Shown here in pieces: positions 28,291 through 41,580 of a stretch of DNA of 64,000 bases (its first letter is position 1; every line of letters begins with the position of its first letter). The stretch comes from Siderastrea radians (taxonomy: Eukaryota; Cnidaria; Anthozoa; Scleractinia; Rhizangiidae), in contig OZ024900.1 in assembly GCA_964017195.1 (NCBI GenBank), positions 26,310,429 to 26,374,428 on the forward strand. The letters are read 5' to 3'. The position numbers and the translations under genes were made by a program. Below the pieces are notes generated by a model. It made no database searches, was not told where the DNA came from, and saw nothing but the letters and a program-made list of their open reading frames with translations.

Positions 28291-31176
28291 TTGATAAACG
28301 GGTCGGTGGTTTAAGCGTTAGCTGTTTCCAGGTCGATAGCGGCTGATGCCAGTCAAGTGAAAAGAACACGATATCTTTTAAGCCCCCTCCTTCCTTTCCT
28401 TGGTGGTCTAAGGACTCTGTCCTCGGGCAGGTCTGCCAGAGTATCGCCAAGCTTACGACAGGTAACGCATTTCGAGATGTAGTTTCCAACAACAGAATTA
28501 CCACCAATAATCCAGTAGTTACTTGCTCAAAGTCTGCTTAGTGTGATTCCTCAACCTTGGTGCTCAACTCGATTATGACAGTGTCTGACAACCAACTCAG
28601 TGACTGGCTCTTCTTGAGTAAAATATCAGGATACTTCAGATCGTAAGGGATATTGGCTCGCTTGATTTTTCCGCCAACGCACAGGATGCCATAATAGTTG
28701 TCAAAACAATTGGGTAAAAACGGTAAAGGGAACTGGTTTGTTTCGTTGAGCGATTTCGCTGCCTTGTCACCTTTCCGTTCAGGTCATCCCCGTCTGTCGC
28801 ATAGCAGCGAAGTAACTTGATTTCCTCATTGAAGACTTCATGTTACAAGAACTTGACGATTAAGTTTTCGGCTTTATGTAATTCGTTGACTGAGATAAAT
28901 TAATGGAAAGGTGAACTCGGTTTCGTTTCTTGTGCTGTTGTCTTAACTCGCAAAGACATCTCACTTATACGGCTATGAAGGCGATTTTCAATCATGCGCA
29001 AATTTGCACAGCTCCCTTTACACGATGCCAATTCGCGACGACTGAGAAAGCGAGGCAACGGGTTGATGAACGAGTCGGTGGTTAGGGTGTTAGCTGTTTC
29101 CAGGTGGATGGCGCGTGATGCCAGGCAAGTGAAAAGGACGCCATATCTTTTCAGCTCTCTCCTTCCTTCTTTGATAGTCTGAGGACTCTGTCTTCGAGAG
29201 TGTCTCCCATCTTTTAGTCTGACAGACCATCGCGTAGCTTACGACAAGTAACAGATTTCCACATGTAGTTTCCAACAACGGAACTACCACCAATAATCTA
29301 GTAGTTATTTGATCACAGTTTGTTAAGTGGGATTTTTTGACCTTGGTGCTCATTTCGATGATGATGGTGTCTAACAACCATTTCAATGATTGGCTCTTTT
29401 TCTGCAGAATATCAGGATACTTCATATTGTAAAGGAAATTGGCACTCCTGATCCTTCCGACAACACGCAGGATGCCATGGTTGTCAATAAATGAGTCTAA
29501 AAAATAAAGGGAACTGGTTTGTTTCGTTGAGGGATTTGGCTGCCTTGTGACCTATTTGTTCACGTCATCCCCGTCTGTCGCACAACAGCGGAGTAACTTG
29601 ATTTCCTTATTGAAGACTTCATGTTGCAACAACTAAAGGATTAAGTTTTCGCCTTCACGTAATTCATTTACTGAGATCTATGGATGGGAAGGGCAGCTTG
29701 GTTTTGTCTGTTGTGCTGCTGTCTTGACATGCAAAGACATCTCTCTTATACGGCTATGACGGCCATTCTTCAATTCTACGCATTTTGTTACGACTCGCTT
29801 TTAACGATGCCAGTTGGCAACGACTGAGAAAGCGACACAACTCGTTGATGAAGGAGTCGGTGGTTAGGGCGCTAGTTGTATCCAGGTCGATGGTGCGTGA
29901 TGAAAGACAAGTGCAAAGGACGACATGTAACGAATTTCCAGATGTAGTTCTAACAACGGAACTACCAGCAATAATCCAGTAGTTAATTGATCGCAGTTTG
30001 TTTTAAGTGCGATTCCTCGACGTTGGTGGTCAGTTCCATGATGATGGTGTCTGACAATTAACCCAATGATTGGCTCTTCTTGAGCGGAATATCAGGATAT
30101 TTGACATTATAAGGAATATTGGCAAGCTTGTTCCTTCCGCCAACGCGCAGTATGCTATGGTTGTCAATAAATCTGTGAAAACAGTAAACGGCCCTGGTTT
30201 GTTTCGTTCAGCGATTGTGCTGCTTTGGGACCATCCCGTTCACGTCATCCCCGTGTTTCCCACAGCAGCGGAGTAACTTGATTTCCTCATTGAAGACTTC
30301 ATGTTGCAAAAACTTGACGATTAAGCTTTCGGCCTTACCTTAACTCTTTGACTGAGATGAATCGATGGAAAGGTGAACTCGGTTTCGTTTCTTGTGCTGC
30401 TGTCTTAACTCGCGGACATCTCACTTATACGGCTATGAAGCGATTCTTCAATTGTACGCAAATTGTCACGGCTTGCTTTAGACGAAGCCAGTCTGCGACG
30501 ACTGAGAAAGCGACGCAACGCGTTGATGAAGGAGTCGGTGGTTAGGGCGTTAGCTGTTTCCAGGTGGATGGCACTTGATGCCAGGCTAGTGAAAAGGACG
30601 CCAGATCTTTTCAGCTCTCTGCTTCCTTCCTTGATGGTCTAAGGATGATAATGCCTTGATGAAGGAGCCCAGGAGTGGAGTAACTTGGTTTCCCCATTGA
30701 CGACTTCACCTTCAAACAACTAGGGGATTCACGTAATTCTTTAACTGAGGTAAATGGATGGGAAGGTGAGCTCGGTTTCGTCTGTTGTGCTGCTGTCTTG
30801 AGTTGCAAAGACATCTCACTTATACGGCTATGAAGAAGATCCTTCAAGCTCACGCAGATTGCCGGGGCTCGCTTTACACAATGCCAGTCCGCGACGATCA
30901 AGAAATCGTGGCAACGGGCTGATAAGCGAGACGGCCGGCAGAGCGTTAGCTGTTTCCAGATGAATGGCGCGTAATGCCAGGCAAGTGAAAAGGACGCCAT
31001 ATCTTTTCAGCTCTCTCCTTCCTTCCTTGATAGTCTAAGGACTCTGTCCTCGGGCAGGACTGCCATCATATAGTCTGACAGAGCATCGCCAAATTTACGA
31101 GAGGTAACGGATTGGAACATGTACTTTTTAACAACAGAAGTACCACCAATAACCCAGTTACTTGATCGGAGTTTTG
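28291..31176 (-). repeat. BEL/Pao-integrase satellite, segment 1
   Basis: Head-to-tail units of about 0.78 kb, coding sense on the minus strand. Landmark gtctaaggactctgtcctcg lies near 28406, 29177, 30634 and 31032. Unit content in coding order: linker ('ISVKELREAENLILKL'-type), 'DDANGKVTRQRNRSTKQTSS', 'RVGGRIKRANIPYDLKYPDI', the integrase zinc region ('NYWIIGGSSVVKNYMWKSVTC'-type), 'KMADLPEDRV', then 'RYGVLFTCLASRAIHLETAN' and 'FINALRRFLSRRGL', where the next unit starts. Units are degenerate with stops. The segment ends at the TTAA target of the 4.1-kb element. Confidence 0.85.
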
Positions 31177-32703
31177 TTAAGAGGGACTTTTTCTTAATGC
31201 CGGATGAGATTACAAAATTGTGGCACATCGGTCAGAAATCAAGGTCCTTCTTATTTTGTCCATAGATAGACCATGGAAATTCATTTGTCGTGGTATAGTT
31301 ATTTTGTTCAAATTATTTTTTAAATATCGTGAAAATTTTGAAAAACCGTTACGGCCATACATTGCCTCAAAATGCCTAAGACAAAAGCGATTTCCAAGAC
31401 CATTCAAACCTTGGCTTGCCAAAGCGCAAAAGAAAACTAGACTTGAACGAATTCGGATATTGACTTAGGACATATTAACGAAAACTTTGAGCCTAAAAGT
31501 AGGATTATAGACGTAATCCTAAATTTCTTGTGATGGAGCAAAGATAGCTAATATTTTGATGTTTGAAAATCTCAATCTAGAGTACTTTTTCAAAGCTTCA
31601 GTTCTATAGCCGGTATAACTCAGATTAACTTAAAAATTCTGTTACAATATCTGGAAGTGTTGTCCATACCTAGAATATAAAAATTAGTTTGGTACTTTTC
31701 ATCTCTCGCAAGAAAGAGCGAGAGTTATTTTGGCAAAATCAAAACGTTAACATGTCAACAACTTGCAACGTCCTGGGTAAATAATACCCAAACTCGAACA
31801 TAAACTTCACAAGTTACCTCGAACCGGCTCATAAACTCTGTAAGAAACCATATTGTCAGCTTACCTCTCAAAGATAATGGATGACGGTTGAATTATAGTC
31901 CATTTCCCTATCAAATTGCCTCTTCAACTCCACAGGTCAACAAGCGGTTATTGCACGCCGCGTCACAAACATCACTTCTGTTGCAACTTTATAGCTTTAT
32001 GCCCCATTTAAACCTTAACATGACTCCAAAAGACGAGAAATGCGTGTCCATGAATGCTCCTGTCGTTGTGACGCCTTTTTCTTTTAGAAAATCGAAACGT
32101 TCTGGCGGAAGAACGAAGTGCATGGTACAATCAAAAGACTCAAGACAAGCTCGCCGACTTATTAAATGTCACGCAATCTAAAAGGTCAGCGGTGTTTTTT
32201 TCTCCTGATGGCTCGATTGAAGACCACAGCTGAAATGTACTTTGCTAACATGAACTGCTCGCAGTCCTTTATTTTTATAAGATCTTGCTAAGATCGTTGG
32301 TCGCGCGAAATAGGAGGACTAGAAGAGGGCGCGACAGTGCAGCGCGTGGGTGTGGGGGCATGGAGCGAGAAAAATAAAAAATATATATATTCTCGTACAA
32401 CCCCTCTCCACGCCCCAACCACCTTAAAGCTCCCTTTGGCTTGCGGTTTCCATTGCGTTCTTTCCTTTCCGTCTAGGAAACTGAGAGGCTGTAAACAGTT
32501 TATTGCTAAAAGGGCTTTCATTCGGAGACCGTCTTATCTTACAGAGGTCTGTTACTAAAGTACTCAATAAAAGCCAAAAAACGAAAGTAACTCTTCTGAT
32601 ATTTACCGTAGCTTCCTTTTCTTTAATTCCTGTCTGTTTTCAACCTTACCCCACTAGAATTATACTGTTTTTCCACCTTTCTCCTGAAGAATTCCATTGT
32701 TCT

Positions 32704-33181
32704 TCAACAGGGCTGGAGGGCGGGGGGAGGGTTGCATATGTTTAATGCCATAGTCCATAGTGGAGTAAAGATCGACGCACGTGCTAATATTAATTCAACT
32801 TCGGATCCAACATCACTGATCCCCACCACCTTTTTGTTCCCCGAAATGTCCCTCTTACAGGAAAGAAGAGGAATTATATCGCACTTCTGTCTGACACTTG
32901 ACCTCGCTCGTCTAGGGCGCAGTGTCCCCCAACTAATTGCTGGAATGAGCAATTTATGTCCATCGACTCCTTGTATCGCATCCGCGAAAGTCAGCGAGTG
33001 TTCACTGATAAACCTAAAACGCTTCGTGCCACTGTTATTATCGAACATTAAATTAAGTTCAGTTAAATTATCTTGCCAAGACCAGCACACACAAACCTTT
33101 TCTGAAACTGCCAAGATACTACAAACCACAGAACCGATTTTTTTATTATTTCTTCGAGGTTCGTTACTCTGCCAAAGATGA
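32704..33181. other. Unrecognised opposing open frames inside the TTAA element
   Basis: The plus frame 32732-33181 (149 codons) and minus frame 32704-33129 (141 codons) overlap almost fully. Neither resembles a known family. Overlapping long frames of this kind can arise by chance or mark a captured exon. A G-run (ggaggggggga) lies nearby at 33510-33520. Confidence 0.3.
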
Positions 33182-33865
33182 AAAGACTCTTGGTTGGTAG
33201 AAAACGAAATCCGTGTAAAGAACTACAGTACAATTGGACAGGAGTTCGTCAGCAAAAACCTCTCCACCACTCAGTTTGTTTTCTGGCAACACCACCAAGG
33301 CTGAGATTTAGATTTTTTAAAAAATCAAATGTAAAAGAGAACTAAATGATTATTTGCACTGGCTGATATAAATGTACGACTCATAACAAACGGAAACTGG
33401 AAACAAATGTTTTTAAGTTACAGAGTGTGTGTGTGTTTTGTTGTTTTTGTTTTGTGTTCTGATGAGAAATACAAGCAATCATTCCCCAACCATGATGCAG
33501 GGGTTGGAGGGGGGGGATGAAACTCCCCCCGAGGCTTTTTGCTGTGTTACTCTCTTGTAAGGTACCAAGCGACCCTGACCACTTTTTAGGCGAAAAATTT
33601 GACATATTCTTTTGTTTCCTGTTTTCGATGAGCGACCACCCAAGAGGATTGTTAGAAAATCCGAATTTTTGAGATGTCACAAGAGTTCAGCCAATTTTTG
33701 ACAGCGAGTTCACAACTGAACAACGACGGCTTGATCTGTGGATAAACAGGAATTGTTGCTCTGTTCCAAAGTATTGAATAATGTTATACAAAATTTAACA
33801 GGTAAACGATAACAACTTGGTATTCGACGTGAAACTGGGCCAGTGCGTTCAAACTCTTCACCTAA

Positions 33866-34116
33866 AGGTTGATTTCCACTGTTGCGTAAATTTTACGCGC
33901 GTACGGGGGTGAATTTAATTGGCTTTACGTGCGTATAAACTAAAATTAGAGACGATGAATAAACGGCTTACGTAAATGTAAAAAGTTGAAAACTTTCAAC
34001 TTTTTACGTTTACGTAAGCCGTTCATACATTGTCTATAATTTTATTTACGCACGTAAAGCCAGTTAAATTCACGCCCGTACGCACGTAAAATTTACGCAA
34101 CAGTGGAAATCAACCT
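33866..34116. mobile_element. 251-bp palindromic MITE with TAA target duplication
   Basis: The ends are aggttgatttccactgttgcg and its complement. The arms run almost to the centre (aaaaagttgaaaactttcaactttt). Flanked by taa at 33863-33865 and 34117-34119. A three-base TAA-type duplication suits PIF/Harbinger-derived MITEs. It is nested in the TTAA element. Confidence 0.85.
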
Positions 34117-35299
34117 TAAGCCACGGAACAGAGCTGTCGTTGTCCCCTTTCTTTCAGTCAGTCCATAGCCTGCTCCTCGGCTTACACGCTTCCCTTTGCC
34201 AATGGCTTTTCTATTATCGGTCTGAGACATTTATAGTGTTGTTTGGCGAACAATCTCACTTTCTTTGGACACGGTATTGGGAGAGGTATTGGGAAGAATG
34301 GCTTGCAGCCCGCTGACCTTTAAGATTGCGTGACATCATTAACATAAACAGTCTCCGTTCATGATCTTTGCTTCAGATTGCCAGCTCGGTTTGATTTTAA
34401 TTTCTAAAAGAAAGGCCGTCAACATAGCAGGGACATTCACAAATACATGATATATTTGTTATACATTAGAGCAGTGTCAAAGCTGAAATGAGGCATGAAG
34501 TGGAAACAGAAGCGATGTTCGTGACCTAGGCGATTTCACATCTTGTTAACCTTTGGAGCTGAAGAGCCAATTTGATAGGAAAATAGGCTATAAATCAATC
34601 GTCAACCACTATTTTTGAAAGTAAGCTTATCATAAGGTTTCTTACAGAGTTTCTGGGCCAGTTTCAGGTAACTTGGAAAGTTTATGTTCGAGTTTGTGCA
34701 TTATTTATCCAGGACGTTGAAATGATCGTTGCAAGTTGTTGACATGTTAGCGTTGTGATTTTGCCAAAATGACTCTCGCTCTTTTTTGCGAGCGATGAAA
34801 AGTACCAAACTAATTTTTATATTTTCCGTAAGGACAACACTTCCAAATATTGCAACCGAATATTTGAGTCAATCTGAGTTAGACCGAACATAGAACTGAT
34901 ATTTTGAAAAAGAGCTCTAGATTGAGATTTTTTCAAACATCAAAAAATTGGCTGTCTTTGCTTCATCTATAATCATACTTTTAGGCTCAAATTGCTCATA
35001 ATTAATATGTCCTTAGTCATTATCCGAGCTCATTTAAGTCTAGTTTTCCGTTGCGCTTTTGCGAGCGAAGGGTTTTGTGGAGGTGAAAATCGCTTTTCTT
35101 TTAGGCAATGTTCTTTTAGGCAATAAGGCAATGTACGGCCGTAAAGGTTTTTCAAGTTTTTCACTAAATTAAAGAATAATTTGAACAAAATAAATATACC
35201 GGGTTAAGTGGCATATCATAGGTTATCTTTAGACAAAATACCTGATTCTCCACTGATGTGCCACTCCTCACGTGGTCAGAAAAAACAGTCGCTCTTAAG

Positions 35300-38200
35300 T
35301 GTCATTTCTCGACCTTGGTGCTATACTCGATGATGATAGTGTCAGACAACCAACTCAGTATGTTGCTCTTCTTAAGGAGAATATCAGGATACTATAGATC
35401 GTAAGGAATATTGGTACGCTTGATCCTTCCGCCAACGTGCAGGATGCCATGGATGTCAATAAAGGGGATTAAACTGTAAAATGTACTAGTTTGTTCCGTT
35501 ATGCGAATTCACTGCCTTGTGACCTTTCCTTTTGCATCATGCCCGTTTGTTGCACAGCAGCGGAGTAACTTGATTTCCTCATTGAAGCCTTCATGTTTCA
35601 ACAACTCGAGGATTAAGGTTTCGGCTTCACGTACTTCTTTTACTGAGATGAAAGGATGGGCAGGTGAGCTCGGTTTTGTCTGATGTGCTGCCGACTTGCC
35701 TCACAAAGACATCTCACTTATACAGTTATGAAGGCGATTCTTCAATCACACGCAGATTGCCACGGCTCCCTTAACACGACGCCAGTCCGTGACGATTGAG
35801 AAAGCGTTGCAATGCGTTAATAAACGAGTCCGGTTAGGGCTTTAGGTGTTGCCAGATAGATGGTGCGTGATGCCAGACAACTGAAAAGAACGCCATACCT
35901 TTAAAGCTTTCTCCTTCCTTATTTCTTTGATGGTCTAACGACTCTGTTCTCAGGCCGGTCTGACATCTTTTTCTCTGACAGAGCATCGCCAGGCTTACAA
36001 AAGGTAACGGATTTCCAGATATAGTTTCCAACAACGGAACAACCACCAATAATCCAGTAGTTACTTGATCGCAGTCTCCTTAATATGATTCCTCGACCTT
36101 GGTGATCAACTTGATGATAATAGTGTCAGACAACGAGCTCAGTGATTGGTTCTTCTTGAGCAGAGAATTCAGGACACCTTAGACTTTAAGGAGTGTTGGC
36201 ACCCTTGATCCTTCTGCCAAAAGGCAGGGTGCTATGGTTGTCAGTAAATGTGTGAAAACGGTAGAGGGAAGTGGTTTCTTCCGTTGACTGATTTTGCTGC
36301 CTTATGACCTTTCCCTTTGCATCATCCCGGCCTATCGCATAGCAGGGAAGTAACTTAATTTCCCCATTGAACACTTCATTTTGCAACAACTAGAGGATAA
36401 AAATTCGGCCTTACGTATTTCTTTGACGAGATGTATGGATGGGAAGGTGAGCTTGGTTTCGTCTGTTGTGCTGCTGTCTTAAGTCGCAAAGACATCTCAG
36501 TTATATGGTTATCAAGGCGATTCTTGAATCTCACGTAGATTGCCACGGCCCATTTAACATGATGCTAGTCTACAACGACTGAGAAAGCGATGCAATACGT
36601 TGATAAACGAGTCGGTGGTTAAGGCGTTAGCTTTTTCCAGGTGGATGGAGCGTGATGACAGGCAAGTGAAAGGAACGCCATATACTTTTTGCCCTCTCCT
36701 TCCTTCCTTAATGGTCTAGGATCTCTGTCCTTGGACACGTATGCCATCTTTATCTCAGACAGAGGATAGGCAAGGTGATGACAGCTTACGGATTTTCTGA
36801 TGTATTTTCCAGCAACGGAACTACCACCAGGAATCCAGTAGTTACTTGTTTGCAGATTGTTAAGTGTGATTCCTCGACCTTCGTGCTTAAGTCGATGATG
36901 ACTGTGTCCGACAAATAACCCAGTGTTTGGCTCTTCTTGAGAAGAATATCAGGATACTTCAGATCGTGAGGAAAATTAGCACGCTTGATCCTTCTGCCAA
37001 CAAGCGGGATGCTATAGATGTCAATAAATCTGTCAAAACGGTAAAAGAAACTGGTTTTGCTCCCTTATGACCTTTCCGTGCACGTATTCCCCGCCTGTCG
37101 CACAATAACGGAGTAACTTGATTTCCTTATTCAAGACTTCACGTTGCAACAACTAGAGTATTAAGTTTTCGGCTTCATGTAATTCTTTCGCTGAGATGTA
37201 TGGATGGAAAGGTGAGCTCGGTTTCGTCTGTTGTGCTGCTGTCTTGACTTGCAAAGACTTCTGACTTATACGGCTATGAACGCGATTCTTCAATCTCACG
37301 CAGATTCCCACGGCTCGCTTTACACGATGCTAGCCTGCGACGAGTGAGAAAGCGTTGGAACGGGTTGACCAAGTTGCATGAATGGCAAGGTGAGCTGCTG
37401 CTTTCCTGACTGGCAAATAAATCTCACAAATCCGGCTGTGAAGGCGATTCTTCAATCGTACGCAGAATGCCACGCTCGCTTTACACGATGCCAGTCCGTG
37501 ACGACTGAGCAAGCGTTGCAACGCGTTGAAAAACTAGTCAGTCGTTAGGGCGTTAGCTGTTTCCAGGAGGATGGTGCGTGATGCCAGCCATGTGCAAAGG
37601 ACATTCTCGTTCTCTGATAAAACATTGACAAGCTTACAACAGGTAACGGATTTCCAGATGTAGTTTTTAACAACGGAACTAACAGCAATAATCTAGTAGT
37701 TACTTGATCGTAGTTTCATTAGTATCATTCCTCGACCTTGGTACTCAACTCGATGATAATGGTGTAAGACAACGAAATCAGTGATTGGCTCTTCTTGAGC
37801 AGAATATCAGGATACTTCAGATAATAAGGAATATGGGCAAGCTTGATCCTTTTGCCAACGCGCAGGATGCTATGGTTGTCAATTTATCTGTGAAAAGAGT
37901 AAAGGGAACTAGTTTGTTTGGTTGAAGGATTTTGCTGCCTTGTGACCTTTCCGTTCACGTCATCCCCGTCTGTTACACACGAGCGGAGTAACTTGAGTTA
38001 GCCATTGAAGACGTCACATTCCAGCAGCTAGAGCATTCAGTTTTCTCTTCACCCAATTCTTTGACTGAGATGAATGGATAGGAAGGTGAGCTCGGTTTTG
38101 TCTGTTGTGCTACTGTCTTGACTCCCAAACACTTCTCGCTTATACGGCTATGAACGTTATTCTTCAATCTCACGCAGACTTGCACGGCTCACTTTACACG

Positions 38201-41200
38201 ACGCCAGTCAGCGACGACTGGGAAAGCGAGGCAACGAGTTGATGAAGGAATCGTTGTTAGGGAGTAAGCTGTTTCCAAGTGAATGGCACATGATGCCAGA
38301 AAGTGAAAAGGAAGCCATATCTTTTCAGCTCTGTTCTTCCCTCCTTGATAGTCTAAGGACTCTGTCGTCGGGCCATCTGCCATCTTTTAGTCTGACAGAG
38401 CATCCTGAAGCTTACGACAGGTAACGGATTGCCACAAGTCATGGAGTTTTTAACAACAAAACTACCACCAATAATCCAGTAGTTTTTTTCGCAGTTTGTT
38501 AAGTGTGATTCCTCGACCTTGGTCCTCAACTCGATGATCATGATGTCTGACAACTAACCTAGTGATTGGCTATTCTTGAGGAGAATCTCAGGATACTTTA
38601 GATCGTAAAGAATATTGCGCGCTTTATCCTTCCGCCAACGTGCAGGGTTCCACGGTTGTTAGTTGATGTATCAAAACGGTATATATAAAGGGAACTGGTT
38701 TGTTTCGTTGAGCGATTTTGCTGCCTTGTGACCCATTTCCTTGACGCCATCCCTGTCTGTTGCACAGGAGCAGAGTAACTTGATTTCCCCATTGAAGACT
38801 TTACGTTCCAGTAACTAGAGGATTAAGTTTTCGGCTTCACGTAATTCTTTGTCTGAGATAAATGGATGGGAAGGTAAGCTCGGTTTTTTTCTGTTATGCT
38901 GCAGTCTTGACTCGCAAAGATATCTCACTCATGCGGCTATGAATGCGATTCTTCAATTCTTCACGCAGATTTCGATGGCTCGCTTTACACGGCGCCAGTT
39001 TGTGACGACTGAGAAACCGTGGCAACGGGTTGATAAACGGGTCGGTTGGCAGAGCGTTAGCCTTTTCAAGGTGAATGGTGCGTAATGCCAGGGAAGTTAA
39101 AAGAATGCCATATCTTTAAACTCTCTCCTTCCTTCCTTGATAGTCTAAGGACTCTGTCTTCAAGCAGGTCTGCCATCTTTTAGTCTGACAGAGCATCGCA
39201 AAGCTTACGACGGATAACGGATTTCCATAATTATGTAGTTTTTAACAACGGAACTTCCACCAATAATCCAGTACTTACTTGATCGCAGTTTGTTGATTGT
39301 GATTCCTCGACCTCAGTGCTCAACTGGATGATAATTGTCTGACAACCAACTCAGTATTTTGATCTTCCTCAGCAGCACATCAGGATACTTTACATGGCAA
39401 GGAATATTGTGACCCTTCATCCTTCCACCAACGTTCAGTTTCCTATGGATGTCAATAAATCTATCAAAACGGTAAAGGGAACGTGATTTTTGTTGAGTGA
39501 TTTCGCTGCCTTGTGACCTCTCCGTTCGCGTCATCCCCATCTATCCCCGAGCAGCGGAGTAACTTTATTACCTCATTAAAGCCTTCATGTTTCAACAACG
39601 CGAGGATTAAGATTTGGGCTTCGCGTACTTTTTTGACTGAGATTAAAGGAGGGCAAGGTAAGCTCGGTTTTGTTTGTTGTGCTGCTGTCTTGACGCACAA
39701 CGACCTCTCACTTACACGGCTTTGAAGACAATTCTTCAATCAGACACAGATTGCCACGGCTTGCTTTACATGACGCCAGTACGCGATGACTGAGAAAGCG
39801 TTAGGGCGTTAGGGCGTTAGCCGTTTCTAGGTGGATGGGGCGTGATACCAGGCAACTGAAAAGGACGCCATGGCTTTAAAGCTCTCTCCTTCCTTCCTTG
39901 ATGGTCTAACGACTCTGTCGTCAGGCAGGTCTGCCATATTTTGCTCTAACGGAGCATCACCAAGCCTACGAAAGGTAATGGACCTCCAGATATACTTTCC
40001 AACAACGGAACTACCACCAATAATCCAGTAGTTACTTGAACGCAGTTTCTTTAGTATGATTCCTCGACCTTGGTGCTGAAGTTGATAATAATGGTGTCAG
40101 ACAACGAACTCAGTGATTGGCTCTTCTTGTCAAAAATATCAGGATACCTTAGATCGTAATGAACATTGGCACGCTTTATCCATCCGCCAACGCCCACAAT
40201 GCCACAGTTGTTAATAAATGGGCTTAAACTGTAAATTTTATTGGTTTATTCCGTTGAGCGATTTTTTGCCTTATGACGTTTCCGTTTGCATCATCCCCGC
40301 CTGTTGCTGAGCAGCGAAGTAACTTGATTTCCCCATTGAACACTTCATGTTTCACCAACTCGAGGACTAAATTTTTGTCTTCTCGTAATTCTTTGACTGA
40401 GGTGAACGGATGGGAAGGTGAGCTCGTTTTTTTCTTTTGTGCTGCTGTCCTGACTCCCAAAGACGTCTCACTTATACGGCTATGAATGCGATTCTTCAAT
40501 CTCTCGCCGATTGTTACGGCTCGCTTTACACGACGCCAGTTTGCGAGGACTAAGAAAGCGTTGCAACCCGTTGACTAAGAGGTATGATTGGTAAGTGTGA
40601 GCTTGGTTTCGTGTGTTTTTCTGCTGTCTTGAATAGCAAAGACATCTCACTAATACGGCTGTGAAGGCGATTCTTCAATCGTACGCAGAATGCCACGGCT
40701 CGCTCTTCACGATGCCAGTCCGCGACGTCTGCGAAAGCGTCGCAATGCGTTGACAAAGGAGTCAGTGGTTAGGGCGTTAGCTGTATTTAGTTGGATGGCG
40801 CGCGATGCCACGCAAGTGAAAAGGACGCCACATTTTCTTAGCTCTCTCCTTTTTTCTTGATAGTCTAAGAACTCTGTCCTCGGGCACGTCTGCCATCTCT
40901 CAGTCTGAGAGAGCATCATCAAGCTTACGGATTTCCACTCGATCCATTTCCCTGTCTCGTGACCATTTTGTTCGCTTTATCCGTAACTGTCACACAGGAG
41001 GGGAGTAACATGATTTCCCCATTCCATGATTTCCCCATTGTAGACTTCACGTTCCAACAACGGCTTCACGTAATTCTTTGACTGAGATAAATGGATGGGA
41101 TGGTGAGCTTGGTTTTTTCTGTTGTCCTGCTGTCTTGACTCGCAAAGACATCTCAGTTATACGGCTATGGAGGCGATTCTTCCATTCTATGCCGATTGTC

Positions 41201-41275
41201 ACGGCTCGCTTTAGACGACACCAGTCTGCCACCACTGAGAAATCGTCGCGACGCGTTGATAAACGAGTCAGTTGT
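35300..41275 (-). repeat. BEL/Pao-integrase satellite, segment 2
   Basis: Same family and orientation. Landmark positions are near 35932, 36710, 38349, 39133, 39903 and 40863, with one shortened unit at 37330-37700. Unit lengths vary from about 0.77 to 0.95 kb. Short open minus frames (for example 36186-36389, 40224-40499) are pieces of the integrase text broken by stops, not genes. Confidence 0.88.
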
Positions 41276-41580
41276 TAGTTCCCAGAATCCATAAAGCTGT
41301 ACTCCATACTTTTAGCAAACATTCAGCCATTGACGCAAAGTTTTTTTTATTTTATTTGAGATAGGATAACGATCCAGTTACAAACTTGAATTGAGTTTGA
41401 ATAAAGGAAAGGCACTTAACTTTAGTTTTTATCCCACCTATTTAAAGTTGCTATGCGGTCATAAAAGTAGATCCATTCGCCAGCATCCTCAAACAATTTC
41501 AGGCTTTAAATCAAATTTTGGAGTAGGGGCTGGACTCTCCTGTTTTGTGTCAAGGGGCTGGCGCAATAAATCTAATTGAC
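41276..41580. other. About 300-bp insertion in the satellite, unidentified
   Basis: Sequence unlike the satellite unit, from tagttcccagaatcc to gctgcaacgttgtttg. AT-rich, with a T-run and an aataaa near its right end. It could be a solo LTR or a host fragment. I see no terminal repeats. Confidence 0.45.

Larger units (their letters stand above)
31181..35295. mobile_element. 4,115-bp element with about 0.9-kb terminal inverted repeats and TTAA target duplication
   Basis: The ends are gagggact at 31181 and agtcgctc at 35295, flanked by ttaa at 31177-31180 and 35296-35299. Removing the element and one ttaa restores the satellite unit exactly. The left arm matches the complement of the right arm from the ends inward to about 32095 and 34390, with substitutions and small gaps. 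The interior (32100-34390) has no transposase I recognise. TTAA duplication occurs in piggyBac and Kolobok groups; I cannot assign this one. It is probably non-autonomous. Confidence 0.82.

Noticed and set aside
32704..33181. A transposase gene in the TTAA element
   Set aside because: Neither of the two overlapping frames shows a transposase motif, and they are too short for piggyBac or Kolobok enzymes.
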